Source: a virus
Virus record (IMG/VR): IMGVR_UViG_3300025107_000085
Location: 1 to 59,873 of that record
Length of the DNA: 59,873 nt
Strand: one strand, 5' to 3'
Made by a program: the position numbers and the translations under genes. Below, one piece after another: positions 41,232-49,802 of this stretch (position 1 is the stretch's first letter; each line of letters starts with the position of its first letter). Below the pieces are notes generated by a model. It saw only the letters and a program-made list of their open reading frames with translations, ran no database searches and had not been told where the DNA came from.

Positions 41232-43169
41232 TTAGCAATCATCAGAACATGGTTCAGTACAAGAGCAGCCATCGTTACAAGCGATTATTTGCTCCATCTC
41301 TTTTTCAACCACAGCAAAGGATACTTTACCCTTTTTATTGCTTACCTTAATAGTAACGTTCTTTTGTATATTATCATCCGCTAACAATTTTTTAGCTAAC
41401 GGTGTAGCCACTTCACGTTCTATGGTACGTTTTAAAGGTCTAGCACCGTAATCCGGGTCTATGCCTTTTTCGTAAACAAATTCTTTTACTTTGTCGTCGA
41501 ATTCGAGCCAAAGTTCTTTATAGTCAGTGTCGTTAGCTCGTAAATTATCATTTAGTTTATACAACTCAATATCTATGATACGCATAAAGTCTTTCTTATT
41601 TAAAGACTTGAAGTGTATAATAGCATCAATACGGTTAAGAAACTCCGGTTTAAACTTATGCTTTAAAGCTTTGTCCAAAGCAGCTTCTTTTTTATTCTCA
41701 GTAATCTCAGCCACACTACCAAAACCAATTGTTTTTCTGATGCGTTCTACTTCATCCACACCAACATTAGAGGTCATAATAACAATGGTCTGATTAAAAT
41801 CAACTGTTTTACCCTTGCCATCAGTCAGCCTTCCTTCTTCAAGAATTTGAAGGAGTAGTTCATGTACTTTCCTAGAAGCTTTTTCAACCTCATCAAATAC
41901 AATGACACTAAAAGGGCTTTTCATAACAGCATTGGTGAGAAAACCGCCAGCCTCATGTCCAACGTAACCACTTGGAGAGCCAATTAGTTTAGCATACTCA
42001 TGATCTGCGGAATACTCAGAACAGTCAATGTTTATTAAATTATCTCTTCCTTTAATAAGCTCATCAGCTAAAACTTTGGTGGCCTGTGTTTTACCTACGC
42101 CAGTTCTACCAGCAAATAAAAAGGAACCAATAGGCTTATTTGGCGCTTTAAGGCCCACACTGGCACGTTGAATAGCCTCGGATAATTGATCCACAGCCTC
42201 ATCCTGACCAACCAGCATGATTTTCATATTATCTGCGAGATTTAATAAGTCTTCCTTAGGTAAATCTCTAAAAGATTTCTTCTTCTTTTTGTTACCATTA
42301 GCGTACTGCCCCATGGAACCAGAGGTGGCTGTCTTTTTTTTGCTACCACAAGAGCCACCACAAGAATCGTCCTCTTCTTCTGGTTCATCTGAAAGCGCGT
42401 GTGCATTTTCATAAGTTAGAAATGTATTACATGACTTACATAACTCATAAAGTTCGTGCATCAGTAGCGGAGGTGCTACCCGTTTTGGTATACCCATGTC
42501 ATCTAACAATGCGAACAATTCTTCAAAGCCATCTACACAAAAAGAAACAACAAAGGTAGAAAAGCTTGTCCTATTATGAAAATATCTGTTCTTTAAAATA
42601 GCCTCAGCATCTTCCGAAGAAAAACGTTTAATCTGGATATACTGCCCAATACGTTTCCACCATTTTTGTACAATAGCGTATGAAAGTTTATTTAAATCTG
42701 TATTGTTTTTAGTACTATTAGTATTAGTTACTTCTGTTGTTGTCGGTCTCTTAAAAGAGTCAACTACTGGTGGTTGATCCCAAAATTTAGTATCTGTGAG
42801 TACCTTAATGTCTTCCGGCATGTTTTTAATTTTAAGCTTTATGACATGGTTTCTATTTATCACTAAATTTTCTGGGTTCAACTTAGGATTATGCTCTATA
42901 ATGGCGGACATAACCTCTGATCTAACAACCAGTAGATCTTCTGTTTCAAAGTTATCCCCTGCCAATTGAAATAGTAGTTGGTTTATATTAGCCACACAGG
43001 TAGCAATAACATAGTCTTCATACATCCCTTTTGAAATCTGGCCTTTCTCCTTAGTTAAATAGGCTAATTTATCTTCAATTTCCCCTTCTGGTAGTTGAAG
43101 CACAAGAATTTCAAAATCATTTGCCTTTTTGATTTTAACTCTAAACACTTGGTAGTCGTTTTTAGACAT
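41232..43169 (-). CDS. Clp-like AAA+ ATPase with a novel N-terminal region
   Basis: A 645-residue protein. Residues about 315-620 form one AAA+ module of the ClpA/B D2 type: VGQDEAVDQLSEAI, Walker A AGRTGVGKTQ (353-362), Walker B VIVFDEVEK, MTSNVG, arginine-finger KPEFLNRID, sensor 2 GARPLKRTIE. The first 300 residues are not a Clp N-domain; they include a DYQVFRVKIKKAND module, a helical domain and a CGGSCG linker with poly-Lys. The last 20 residues are Cys-rich (CNDGCSCTEPCSDDC). No ClpP-binding loop is recognised. It may remodel a phage complex. Confidence 0.85.
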   Translation of the reverse strand: MSKNDYQVFRVKIKKANDFEILVLQLPEGEIEDKLAYLTKEKGQISKGMYEDYVIATCVANINQLLFQLAGDNFETEDLLVVRSEVMSAIIEHNPKLNPENLVINRNHVIKLKIKNMPEDIKVLTDTKFWDQPPVVDSFKRPTTTEVTNTNSTKNNTDLNKLSYAIVQKWWKRIGQYIQIKRFSSEDAEAILKNRYFHNRTSFSTFVVSFCVDGFEELFALLDDMGIPKRVAPPLLMHELYELCKSCNTFLTYENAHALSDEPEEEDDSCGGSCGSKKKTATSGSMGQYANGNKKKKKSFRDLPKEDLLNLADNMKIMLVGQDEAVDQLSEAIQRASVGLKAPNKPIGSFLFAGRTGVGKTQATKVLADELIKGRDNLINIDCSEYSADHEYAKLIGSPSGYVGHEAGGFLTNAVMKSPFSVIVFDEVEKASRKVHELLLQILEEGRLTDGKGKTVDFNQTIVIMTSNVGVDEVERIRKTIGFGSVAEITENKKEAALDKALKHKFKPEFLNRIDAIIHFKSLNKKDFMRIIDIELYKLNDNLRANDTDYKELWLEFDDKVKEFVYEKGIDPDYGARPLKRTIEREVATPLAKKLLADDNIQKNVTIKVSNKKGKVSFAVVEKEMEQIIACNDGCSCTEPCSDDC

Positions 43170-43182
43170 CTAGTTGTCTCCT

Positions 43183-44223
43183 TTACTGTTTACGGTATAA
43201 ATGATTTCCATAACTTATAACAGCAACAGCTTGTTTATAAGTAAGTTGATTCATAGCTGGGATATTATTAGTATCCATAGTGTTGGCTTCAAAAGCTGCC
43301 AACGCCAAGTCTTCATATTTAACTCCACGTAAGTTTAGAAGCGCATCCAAAGCGGCTAACTGAACATCCGTAATGCCCCCTACCGGACCACCATAAGAAG
43401 GTTTAGTGCTCATTTGGGGTATATTAGAACTATCACTGGTGGGTGACGGTATCTTAGGCATCACATCCATAACTTTTTTAACTTGATCAGGCACTTGTTC
43501 TTCTTTTAAATCAACCGGCGGCGTGGGAAACGTATTAGGTGGAGCAGTCGGCTTTTTATTCTTACGTTCTGATAAAGATAATTGTACCACGGGTGGAGCC
43601 ATTTCTTGTTTAACGGGTGGAGCTGTCTCTGGCCCAGAAGAAAAAACTGTCGTGGGTGGCATAGTAAAAGTGCTTTCTGTAACTGGTGCCTCTTCTTCTT
43701 CCTCTGTCCTTGATAAACTAGGTGGCGCAAAAGTTGGAGGTATATCGCCACTTTCTTTATATCTTTCTAAACTAGGCGGCATAATTGTGGCGTCTCCATC
43801 ATCAGCAGAATTATATTCCTCATCTGTCCAATGATCACCTTCTAAATAAAGCCCTACACCATAACGTGTGCAGGCGTTTCTAATTGCTGTGGATAACGCA
43901 CTTTTATATGAGTTGCCGATATCAATAATCTTGCCCTCTTTGGGGCCACTACTAAATCTGGCTACGGCCGAACTACCATAACCTTCATGACAAAAACGTT
44001 CTCTGTCATTAGGTGCTACTTCCACCGTAACACGCACAACAATAGAATCTTCAACTATCTCACTCGATAAAACCCTAGTACTCCAACGACCTTTAAATAC
44101 TTTATTCATTCTATCAATGACATCAGTGCTAGGTATATATTTAAATTGTTGGTTACCAACACCTTTACGTGTTCTAAGCTCAAAACGCTCGTACAATTGT
44201 TTTAATACATTATCATCTACCAT
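43183..44223 (-). CDS. Rad52-like single-strand annealing protein
   Basis: Promotes annealing of complementary single strands in recombination-dependent replication. The N-terminal 140 residues match the Rad52/22 core: DVIDRMNKVFKGRWSTRVL, VRVTVEVAP, GKIIDIGNSYKSALSTAIRN, then ACTRYGVGLYLEGD. A long Pro-rich linker follows (about 145-275), then a small helical C-terminus (ITDVQLAALDALLNLRG) that may bind partners such as the phage SSB. AAAGGAG precedes the ATG. Confidence 0.87.
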   Translation of the reverse strand: MVDDNVLKQLYERFELRTRKGVGNQQFKYIPSTDVIDRMNKVFKGRWSTRVLSSEIVEDSIVVRVTVEVAPNDRERFCHEGYGSSAVARFSSGPKEGKIIDIGNSYKSALSTAIRNACTRYGVGLYLEGDHWTDEEYNSADDGDATIMPPSLERYKESGDIPPTFAPPSLSRTEEEEEAPVTESTFTMPPTTVFSSGPETAPPVKQEMAPPVVQLSLSERKNKKPTAPPNTFPTPPVDLKEEQVPDQVKKVMDVMPKIPSPTSDSSNIPQMSTKPSYGGPVGGITDVQLAALDALLNLRGVKYEDLALAAFEANTMDTNNIPAMNQLTYKQAVAVISYGNHLYRKQ

Positions 44224-44272
44224 TACAAAATCTCCTTTATCGTATAACTGCTTTTATTACTCACATGCTTAT

Positions 44273-44301
44273 AGTATATAACATTAATCAGTTTTCGTCA
44301 A
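44273..44301 (-). promoter_or_regulatory. Sigma-70-type promoter for the Rad52-like operon
   Basis: On the - strand: TTGACG (44301-44296), 17 bp, TATACT (44278-44273), about 50 bp before the Rad52-like ATG. The -35 overlaps the end of the Cys-rich gene upstream. Confidence 0.75.
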
Positions 44302-44452
44302 CAACTTTTATAACTGACTTGCATTTTTTGTCGCACTTGCATTCTTTAATGTATGGTACTTTGCCAGCTTCTCCTACTGAGTTTTCAATACCACCGTATT
44401 CACCTGAGATATGACAAGCACATTCATCACTACATTTACACTCATCTGACAT
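44288..44452 (-). CDS. Small Cys-rich (metallothionein-like) protein
   Basis: A 54-residue protein, MSDECKCSDECACH with CxC pairs plus ECKCDKKCK near the end. GGAGGTAAT precedes this ATG. A longer frame starting further upstream is rejected because it would run through the suppressor tRNA gene. The CxC spacing and His resemble bacterial metallothionein-like metal binders. Confidence 0.65.
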   Translation of the reverse strand: MSDECKCSDECACHISGEYGGIENSVGEAGKVPYIKECKCDKKCKSVIKVVDEN

Positions 44453-44473
44453 ATTATTACCTCCAATATTTTT

Positions 44474-44544
44474 TGTCCCGTAGAGGAATTGAACCCCTTT
44501 AAGCGAGTTTAGAGTTCGCCGCAACGCCTGTCTGCCAACGGGAC
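44474..44544 (-). tRNA. Suppressor tRNA, anticodon CUA (reads UAG)
   Basis: Cloverleaf: acceptor GTCCCGT/ACGGGAC, D-arm GCAG-ACAGGCG-TTGC, anticodon arm GCGAA-CTCTAAA-CTCGC (U33, anticodon CUA, A37; the closing A31-C39 is a mismatch), 4-base variable loop, T-arm AGGGG-TTCAATT-CCTCT, A73. CCA is not encoded. It starts 1 bp after the TAA of the glycosylase gene, so it must be cut from a shared transcript. Which amino acid it carries cannot be read from sequence alone. TAG ends about fifteen genes in this window. Confidence 0.8.
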
Positions 44545-44545
44545 T

Positions 44546-45142
44546 TTATGCTGTAATATTTTTGATAGCACTATAATGGTTCCAGATTTCTAAATCAAGT
44601 TCGGCGACCGTTTTATTGTATTTATATGCTAGTTTAACAAATTCTTGTTCTAATTGCAAGTATTTTCTTTTGGTAGGTGTTGCTTTTGGTGCATCAAACC
44701 CCATAAGGCGCATAAATTTAAGTATATGGGTATCTAACCCAGCGCAGTTTGCGTTCTTTCTACTATGTATAATAAAACACCTGGCTGTTTTCATTCCTAT
44801 GCCGTGTATTTTTTCTAAGTCTTCTACGGCGCACTTTTTTAAATCCAACCCACAACAAGCCAGAGCTATAAAAGTTTTGGCTTTATTGTTATAACAACCT
44901 ATGCCACAAGATCGTAATAGGTTATCTATACCGTGGAGCGGGGTACCTACATTGTTAGCAGCATAAGTAAGTATAGCATTAAATGGGGTTTCATCATTAT
45001 GTGTTATTTTATTGAGCAATGTTTCTAGGCAACGTGCTGCTGTCTTACCGTTCTTTCCAGCAGCACATACCCAGAATAGTAGGCTCTCTTGTAGTTGAGC
45101 CGTAGTTTGATTATAGTTTGTTATGTTGTTTGGATCAATCAT
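44546..45142 (-). CDS. HhH-GPD DNA glycosylase (endonuclease III-like)
   Basis: A 198-residue protein with the helix-hairpin-helix LEKIHGIGMKTARCFII and the downstream catalytic Asp in GLDTHILKFMRLMG. It lacks the C-terminal 4Fe-4S Cys cluster of classical EndoIII and is short at the N-terminus. It likely removes damaged or modified bases. The start overlaps the PTH2 stop (ATGA). The suppressor tRNA follows directly. Confidence 0.78.
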   Translation of the reverse strand: MIDPNNITNYNQTTAQLQESLLFWVCAAGKNGKTAARCLETLLNKITHNDETPFNAILTYAANNVGTPLHGIDNLLRSCGIGCYNNKAKTFIALACCGLDLKKCAVEDLEKIHGIGMKTARCFIIHSRKNANCAGLDTHILKFMRLMGFDAPKATPTKRKYLQLEQEFVKLAYKYNKTVAELDLEIWNHYSAIKNITA

Positions 45143-45429
45143 AATAGTTGTAACTTTTTAAAAACTTTATCTTCGGCTACTGCTGCTATGGCAGTTAATT
45201 CATAGTTCATATCAGGCTCCCTAAAACTCTTCCAGGCCACGCCAATCAAATCTAACTTATCACCCCAGTATTTAAGTATATCTTCATTCTTGACTTGCAG
45301 ATATATTAAAGTGCCGTTGGTCCAAGAGGTTTTATAATTAAGTAAATATTCAGCTAAGGCGTGGCCTGCTTGTATGGCCTGTTGTATTTTAGTTAAATCT
45401 TTTCTAACAAGCACATACATCTTTTTCAT
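45139..45429 (-). CDS. Peptidyl-tRNA hydrolase type 2-like protein
   Basis: A 96-residue protein matching the PTH2 core: KMYVLVRKDLTKIQQAIQAG, then HALAEYL, GTLIYLQVK, and FREPDMNYELTAIAAV. PTH2 recycles tRNAs from drop-off peptidyl-tRNA. Its ribosome site (GGAGGTGATG) lies within the upstream gene, so the two overlap. It adds to the tRNA-care genes in this phage. Confidence 0.82.
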   Translation of the reverse strand: MKKMYVLVRKDLTKIQQAIQAGHALAEYLLNYKTSWTNGTLIYLQVKNEDILKYWGDKLDLIGVAWKSFREPDMNYELTAIAAVAEDKVFKKLQLL

Positions 45430-45712
45430 ATTGCTTCATCACCTCCTCCAATAAATTACTATACGGCGGATTGTAATTAGGTGATCCTGGTACCTCTATT
45501 TTTTCCATAGGAGTACCATGTAATAAGCAATATACAATATGTTTATATCTAAACTTTTCTTTAAGTTTGTTTAAATAGCACAGCTCTAATGTGTATTTAT
45601 TATATATATTAGCACGTTGTGCTTCTTTGTAGCTTAACCTGGTTGATCGTATTGAGCTTGCCAATTGTTTAAGTTCTGCTTTAAGTAGCGGCAGTTTTGT
45701 TTTCCGTGACAT
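45404..45712 (-). CDS. Hypothetical helical protein
   Basis: A 102-residue basic, helical protein (LLKAELKQLASSIRSTRLSY, LNKLKEKFRYKHIVY). It ends in TAG inside the PTH2 gene. Its ribosome site sits at the 3' base of a long hairpin (45724-45769). No family recognised. Confidence 0.6.
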   Translation of the reverse strand: MSRKTKLPLLKAELKQLASSIRSTRLSYKEAQRANIYNKYTLELCYLNKLKEKFRYKHIVYCLLHGTPMEKIEVPGSPNYNPPYSNLLEEVMKQYEKDVCAC

Positions 45713-45723
45713 AATTATTCTCC

Positions 45724-45769
45724 TTTAATTTGATTAATAATAAATTAATTAGTTTAATATCAAATTAAA
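45724..45769 (-). promoter_or_regulatory. Leader hairpin touching a ribosome binding site
   Basis: TTTAATTTGAT (45769-45759) pairs perfectly with ATCAAATTAAA (45734-45724), and the AAA of that second strand is part of AAAGGAG, the ribosome site of the gene at 45712. AT-rich, so it could melt with temperature or be opened by a factor. Confidence 0.5.
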
Positions 45770-45819
45770 AGTCACGGTGGTGCTCTGGCCTACGTCCAAA
45801 TCATAGTTGTCCTCCTATA

Positions 45820-47241
45820 TTATAGGTCTATTGGAAATTTTTTTAATGTTGTTGCTGTATACCCGCGCCAATCACCGGCGTATACTTGCCCATTATACTT
45901 CATGTATTCATACATATCAGTGCTATTTAATTTATTAAGTAATAATTCAGCGTCCACAGTAAACTCACTAAGAACTAAACCTGATCTAACAAGGCTATTA
46001 TCTAATTCAGAGGTTAGAATAAAGTTAGGTTTATCGTTTAGAGCAGATGTAACTATACACCGCCCTCCAAAATTGCGCAAGCCTTGTTTTCTGCCAAATT
46101 CAAACCATTTATATCCCTTACTTTTACCCTTGTCCCTTTTTAAAAGTTCCTCCTTATGGTATAAAAGATATTTATATGTTTCAGGAAATCTTGTAGCAAA
46201 TTTATTCTCATCCAAACAAGTTAAATCAGGTAGGTAAGGAAATATAATTTGATACTCTGTGTTTATTATGTCTGCTTCTGTTTTTACTACTGATAATTTT
46301 ACAAGTTTTTTTACTGCTGTTTTTTCAATTTTAAAATTATCTACATAAATATAAGTATTATCTACTTTATCTGGTTTTAAAACAAATATGTTGTCTCGTA
46401 AAGTGGCAATACCGCCTGTAATTTTACATACATCCCCTAATACTGCGTTTTTAGTGTTTTGTATTACTATACCATTGTCTACAAACATGTTTCTGTCTAT
46501 GGCATAGTCATTACCATATAAATTATAGGTAAATGTCTTATCTATGCTAAACAAATCTTTATTTTTTACCATATAAAGTATGGCAGTATACGCGCCGCAT
46601 GAAAACTGTTTAGTAGAACCATGGTCTTTTACATAAAACACATAATTAGTTATATTATTTCTTAAATTACGGCCGGCCTTAGATCTAAGATATGATGATG
46701 GTGTTATTAATGCAACCACACCACCTGGTTTTACTAACTCTAAAGCCCTTTGTATAAAAGCATAGTATATATCAGTTGCGCCATTAGCACAGACGGTATA
46801 ATTATTTTTTAGTAAAGGCCTATATGAGTCATCTAAATTTTGTAGTCTTATATAGGGCGGATTACCAATTACAATGTCATATGTATTTTTTAATAGTTTT
46901 TTTGTAAATAGGGCATCGCTTTCAAGTATTGTTGGGTGTATAGATAGATTTGAAAAAATATTTCTAGCCTCGATAACAAAAGTAGTGTCCTTCTCAACAA
47001 GTGTTACCAAATTAGCTGCTTCATCAAGAGGCATCCCGTATTTTGCTGACAACATACCAATAAAATAATAAGCAAACACACCAGTGCCTGCCGCCAAGTC
47101 TAAAATACTTGGGCACTTTTTTGTGTCTAATAAGTTCAAAGCGGTGGAGCACATTTCTTCTACAATATTTTCTGGCGTGAAATGTGCCCCGGATAACTTT
47201 CTAAACTCATCAGTTCTTAATATATCTTTGTAAAAATCCAT
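45820..47241 (-). CDS. N6-adenine DNA methyltransferase, Eco57I/TaqI-like
   Basis: A 473-residue protein: SAM motif LDLAAGTGVFAYYF, catalytic NPPYIRLQNL, and PGGVVALITPSSYLRSKAGR, then a C-terminal target-recognition region (FEFGRKQGLRNFGGR) as in type IIG and gamma-class methylases. The nuclease part of type IIG enzymes is absent. The gene directly upstream in the operon (47247) is unknown and could be a partner. Target unknown. Confidence 0.87.
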   Translation of the reverse strand: MDFYKDILRTDEFRKLSGAHFTPENIVEEMCSTALNLLDTKKCPSILDLAAGTGVFAYYFIGMLSAKYGMPLDEAANLVTLVEKDTTFVIEARNIFSNLSIHPTILESDALFTKKLLKNTYDIVIGNPPYIRLQNLDDSYRPLLKNNYTVCANGATDIYYAFIQRALELVKPGGVVALITPSSYLRSKAGRNLRNNITNYVFYVKDHGSTKQFSCGAYTAILYMVKNKDLFSIDKTFTYNLYGNDYAIDRNMFVDNGIVIQNTKNAVLGDVCKITGGIATLRDNIFVLKPDKVDNTYIYVDNFKIEKTAVKKLVKLSVVKTEADIINTEYQIIFPYLPDLTCLDENKFATRFPETYKYLLYHKEELLKRDKGKSKGYKWFEFGRKQGLRNFGGRCIVTSALNDKPNFILTSELDNSLVRSGLVLSEFTVDAELLLNKLNSTDMYEYMKYNGQVYAGDWRGYTATTLKKFPIDL

Positions 47242-47246
47242 ACCAG

Positions 47247-47921
47247 TTAAAGTGATTCAATATATGTAGTTAATGACACTGATCTGGGCACGTAAACACT
47301 TGTTGTATCGATATAAACAGAAGAGTCAAGTTGTCTATAAGGAACAAGTACTACATTTACACCTTTACTTAACAGCGACAAATATCTAGCTCTAGAGTGC
47401 ACGTGTTCTGGATCATTGAGATCCAGAAAAGCCATAAAAGTAAAGTAGTTTCCGACCACACCTGTTCTGTATTCCATAAGTTTATTATATTGTACATGCC
47501 TACCTAATATATCTCTAGCCATATTTGCACTATTTTTAGCGAGGCTTTGTGTTGCTGCTCTAATTTCTAAACCATGGATAGGAGCTATGTCTAAAAGATC
47601 ATTATAGTAATCTTCTTTATTCATATAAGTGGCATCAACAGTGATTGTATCTTGACTTACAAATCCACCGTAGTTAAACACGTGCTTAAAGGTTAAGTCT
47701 GCCTTAGAGGAGGTGCCCTCAGTATGCACACGGCGCTTACCCTTAGCTAAGTACATATATCTACAAGCTTGATAAACTTTATATAATTTTGTATCACTTC
47801 GTTGCGCATTTTGCCCTGAATAATTTTCAAAAAATTCAAACATACCTTCTAACCCGCGCTCAAAATTGGCCACAAGGTCCTGTGTAGAAACTTCTTTTGC
47901 TATCGCTAATTCTCCAGTCAT
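47247..47921 (-). CDS. Hypothetical protein next to the methyltransferase
   Basis: A 224-residue protein (KLYKVYQACRYMYLAKGKRR, GGFVSQDTITVDATYMNKED), mixed alpha/beta, 5 bp before the NPPY methylase. No nuclease motif is obvious. AGGAGG precedes the ATG and a good promoter lies upstream. A role in modification or as a partner is suggested only by position. Confidence 0.6.
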   Translation of the reverse strand: MTGELAIAKEVSTQDLVANFERGLEGMFEFFENYSGQNAQRSDTKLYKVYQACRYMYLAKGKRRVHTEGTSSKADLTFKHVFNYGGFVSQDTITVDATYMNKEDYYNDLLDIAPIHGLEIRAATQSLAKNSANMARDILGRHVQYNKLMEYRTGVVGNYFTFMAFLDLNDPEHVHSRARYLSLLSKGVNVVLVPYRQLDSSVYIDTTSVYVPRSVSLTTYIESL

Positions 47922-47972
47922 GTTAAAAAACCTCCTGTCTAAAATTAATAATTCATTGCCTTAATTATGGGT

Positions 47973-48001
47973 AGTACAGCACATGTACAATACAATGTCA
48001 A
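47973..48001 (-). promoter_or_regulatory. Sigma-70-type promoter upstream of the methylase pair
   Basis: On the - strand: TTGACA (48001-47996), 17 bp, TGTACT (47978-47973), about 50 bp before the ATG at 47921. Confidence 0.7.
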
Positions 48002-48010
48002 CAACTTTTA

Positions 48011-49801
48011 TTACACCCTTGTATTAATACTCCAACCTTTGTAGTGTTCTGCAGTCATCGTAGCACCCAGATCTGGATTTCTTATGTAATTACGCCATGT
48101 GGCATCTACCACACCATCTTTTGTGACATACCAGAAATCTTCTACATAGTTGTAATTATCTTTAAGTGGTACTCTTTCATCTATTGCTAAGTCAGTGGCG
48201 TAGTATGAACCCTCTATCGGCACCCATTCACCATCGTCCCGTTTGAATGCTCCCCAACCATGTCCCGCTATGGAGCTACTTGACATAGCCCCTGTGCCGG
48301 CTTTAACTAAACCACCATACATTCTTAAACGTGAGGGGTCTACACCGGAATGTAATGCCAAACTTGTTATAAGGAAAGCCATATCCTCACAATTATGGCA
48401 TATATGACCAAACTTACTTACGAACGTATGAGTATCAGCCACCATAAAGTCACGAGTATTGGTGCTGCCCATAGGTTTAACACTGTGTATGGACACTTCG
48501 CTTATACCGTCGTACCCGTAGTCCTTTGCAAAATAGCTATTAGAGTTATAACTAAGTCGCCATATGGGTTTGTTGCCCACCCCTTTATGGTCTTTTTGTA
48601 ACCACATATGAATAGGTATGCCCAACTGCATGTGCAGTCTCTGTAGGTCGTAAGCTAACTTGTACGAGCTAGTTGAATAGGTCTTTTCTTTGTTAGAGTT
48701 TTCAGCATATTTTGAGTAATGACCATCCCCAAGAAAGTGTCCATTTATTATAGCATATAGTTTATTCGCTGGCAAGTAAAATAGTTCTTCCGGTATATTA
48801 ATATCAAAACTATTGACTTTACAAAGCCTTAAATACTGCTTCAACTTTGAGCTCAAAAAATTAAGGTAGGGCACACCACTGTTATTAGTAGTAATACTAT
48901 ATGGTATGTTATATTTATCCAAAATAGGTACTATACTTGTGGGTACATCATAACCACTTGTTCTAACGTGACTACGGTCTGTATCACCTTCAGCTAAAAA
49001 ATGCCCTATAACAAAACATAAATCTTCGGTAAGCCAGTCAATGTCTTTAATTACATATGGTAGTTTTTTAACACAAGGTATTTTACGTTTCCACCACCTG
49101 CTAAGGTCTATATCACATAGCTTAGTTTTCTCATAGTCAGAATACTTTTGTACACGCCTAGTCCAGAAAGGGTGGTCCTCTGTCACGTCTATCCAGGTAC
49201 CATTAGTAAATTTCACCCTAAAAATAGGTAGATTTCCCTTCTCCCATATTTTAAGCACAGGTTTATAACAATAACTTTTTTTGTTAAAGTCATAAGATAG
49301 AACTATGTCCCCTACTTGTAAAGCGCCTACTTCTTTGAGGCCATCCTTTGTCCAAATTTCCTCATAGTTAGCAGTACAATCCCCGTCCTTATGTAAAAGC
49401 GTCTCTGTTGGGTAAGCCCAGTACTCATCGGGGCCGTAGTTCATGTCATCAGTTTGATAAGTAATATTGCTATTTACCCATTGTTCAACAGCATACATTT
49501 TTTCAGTATCTGTTGTAGTGCCTTTGGTTATTTCTGCAGCGAGTTTAAATAATCTGGTATTGGGATATTCAAAGTATTTATTGTAGTCCAAATCTTGGCC
49601 GGCGGCTTTACCACTAACCGCACCATTAAAACGCAAAAGTGCCACATCAAGAGCTGATTTTGTGTTCATCAGGTCTTGTATAAAGGCACTTGCTGAGTTG
49701 GGTTCTGTTTTAAAACTATCCCAAATGGTGGCGGATTTCCAATTATTGATTTGAGGTAGTAACTCAGATATAAAATTAGATACGCTACTGATTGAAGACA
49801 T
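48011..49801 (-). CDS. Transglutaminase-like cysteine protease interrupted by an intein
   Basis: The mature protein is about 267 residues: 1-141 joined to 471-596. The join restores KDGD-CEDMAF, the GDCED catalytic motif of transglutaminase-like proteases, with GHGWGAF (catalytic His) and a following acidic segment (DGEWVPIEGS). The intein spans 142-470: it begins CTANYEEIWTKDGL and ends HICHN before C471. LAGLIDADG-type blocks are visible (GHFLAEGDTD, GHFLGDGHYS). AAGGA precedes the ATG. The extein could process virion proteins or act on peptidoglycan. Confidence 0.88.
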   Translation of the reverse strand: MSSISSVSNFISELLPQINNWKSATIWDSFKTEPNSASAFIQDLMNTKSALDVALLRFNGAVSGKAAGQDLDYNKYFEYPNTRLFKLAAEITKGTTTDTEKMYAVEQWVNSNITYQTDDMNYGPDEYWAYPTETLLHKDGDCTANYEEIWTKDGLKEVGALQVGDIVLSYDFNKKSYCYKPVLKIWEKGNLPIFRVKFTNGTWIDVTEDHPFWTRRVQKYSDYEKTKLCDIDLSRWWKRKIPCVKKLPYVIKDIDWLTEDLCFVIGHFLAEGDTDRSHVRTSGYDVPTSIVPILDKYNIPYSITTNNSGVPYLNFLSSKLKQYLRLCKVNSFDINIPEELFYLPANKLYAIINGHFLGDGHYSKYAENSNKEKTYSTSSYKLAYDLQRLHMQLGIPIHMWLQKDHKGVGNKPIWRLSYNSNSYFAKDYGYDGISEVSIHSVKPMGSTNTRDFMVADTHTFVSKFGHICHNCEDMAFLITSLALHSGVDPSRLRMYGGLVKAGTGAMSSSSIAGHGWGAFKRDDGEWVPIEGSYYATDLAIDERVPLKDNYNYVEDFWYVTKDGVVDATWRNYIRNPDLGATMTAEHYKGWSINTRV

Positions 49802-49802
49802 A

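Noticed and set aside
44453-44524. Longer start for the Cys-rich protein
   Set aside because: It would translate through the suppressor tRNA gene, and GGAGGTAAT marks the ATG at 44452.
45775-45803. Short frame MIWT-TAG-ARAPP after a strong GGAGG
   Set aside because: Ten codons even with read-through; no support beyond the ribosome site.
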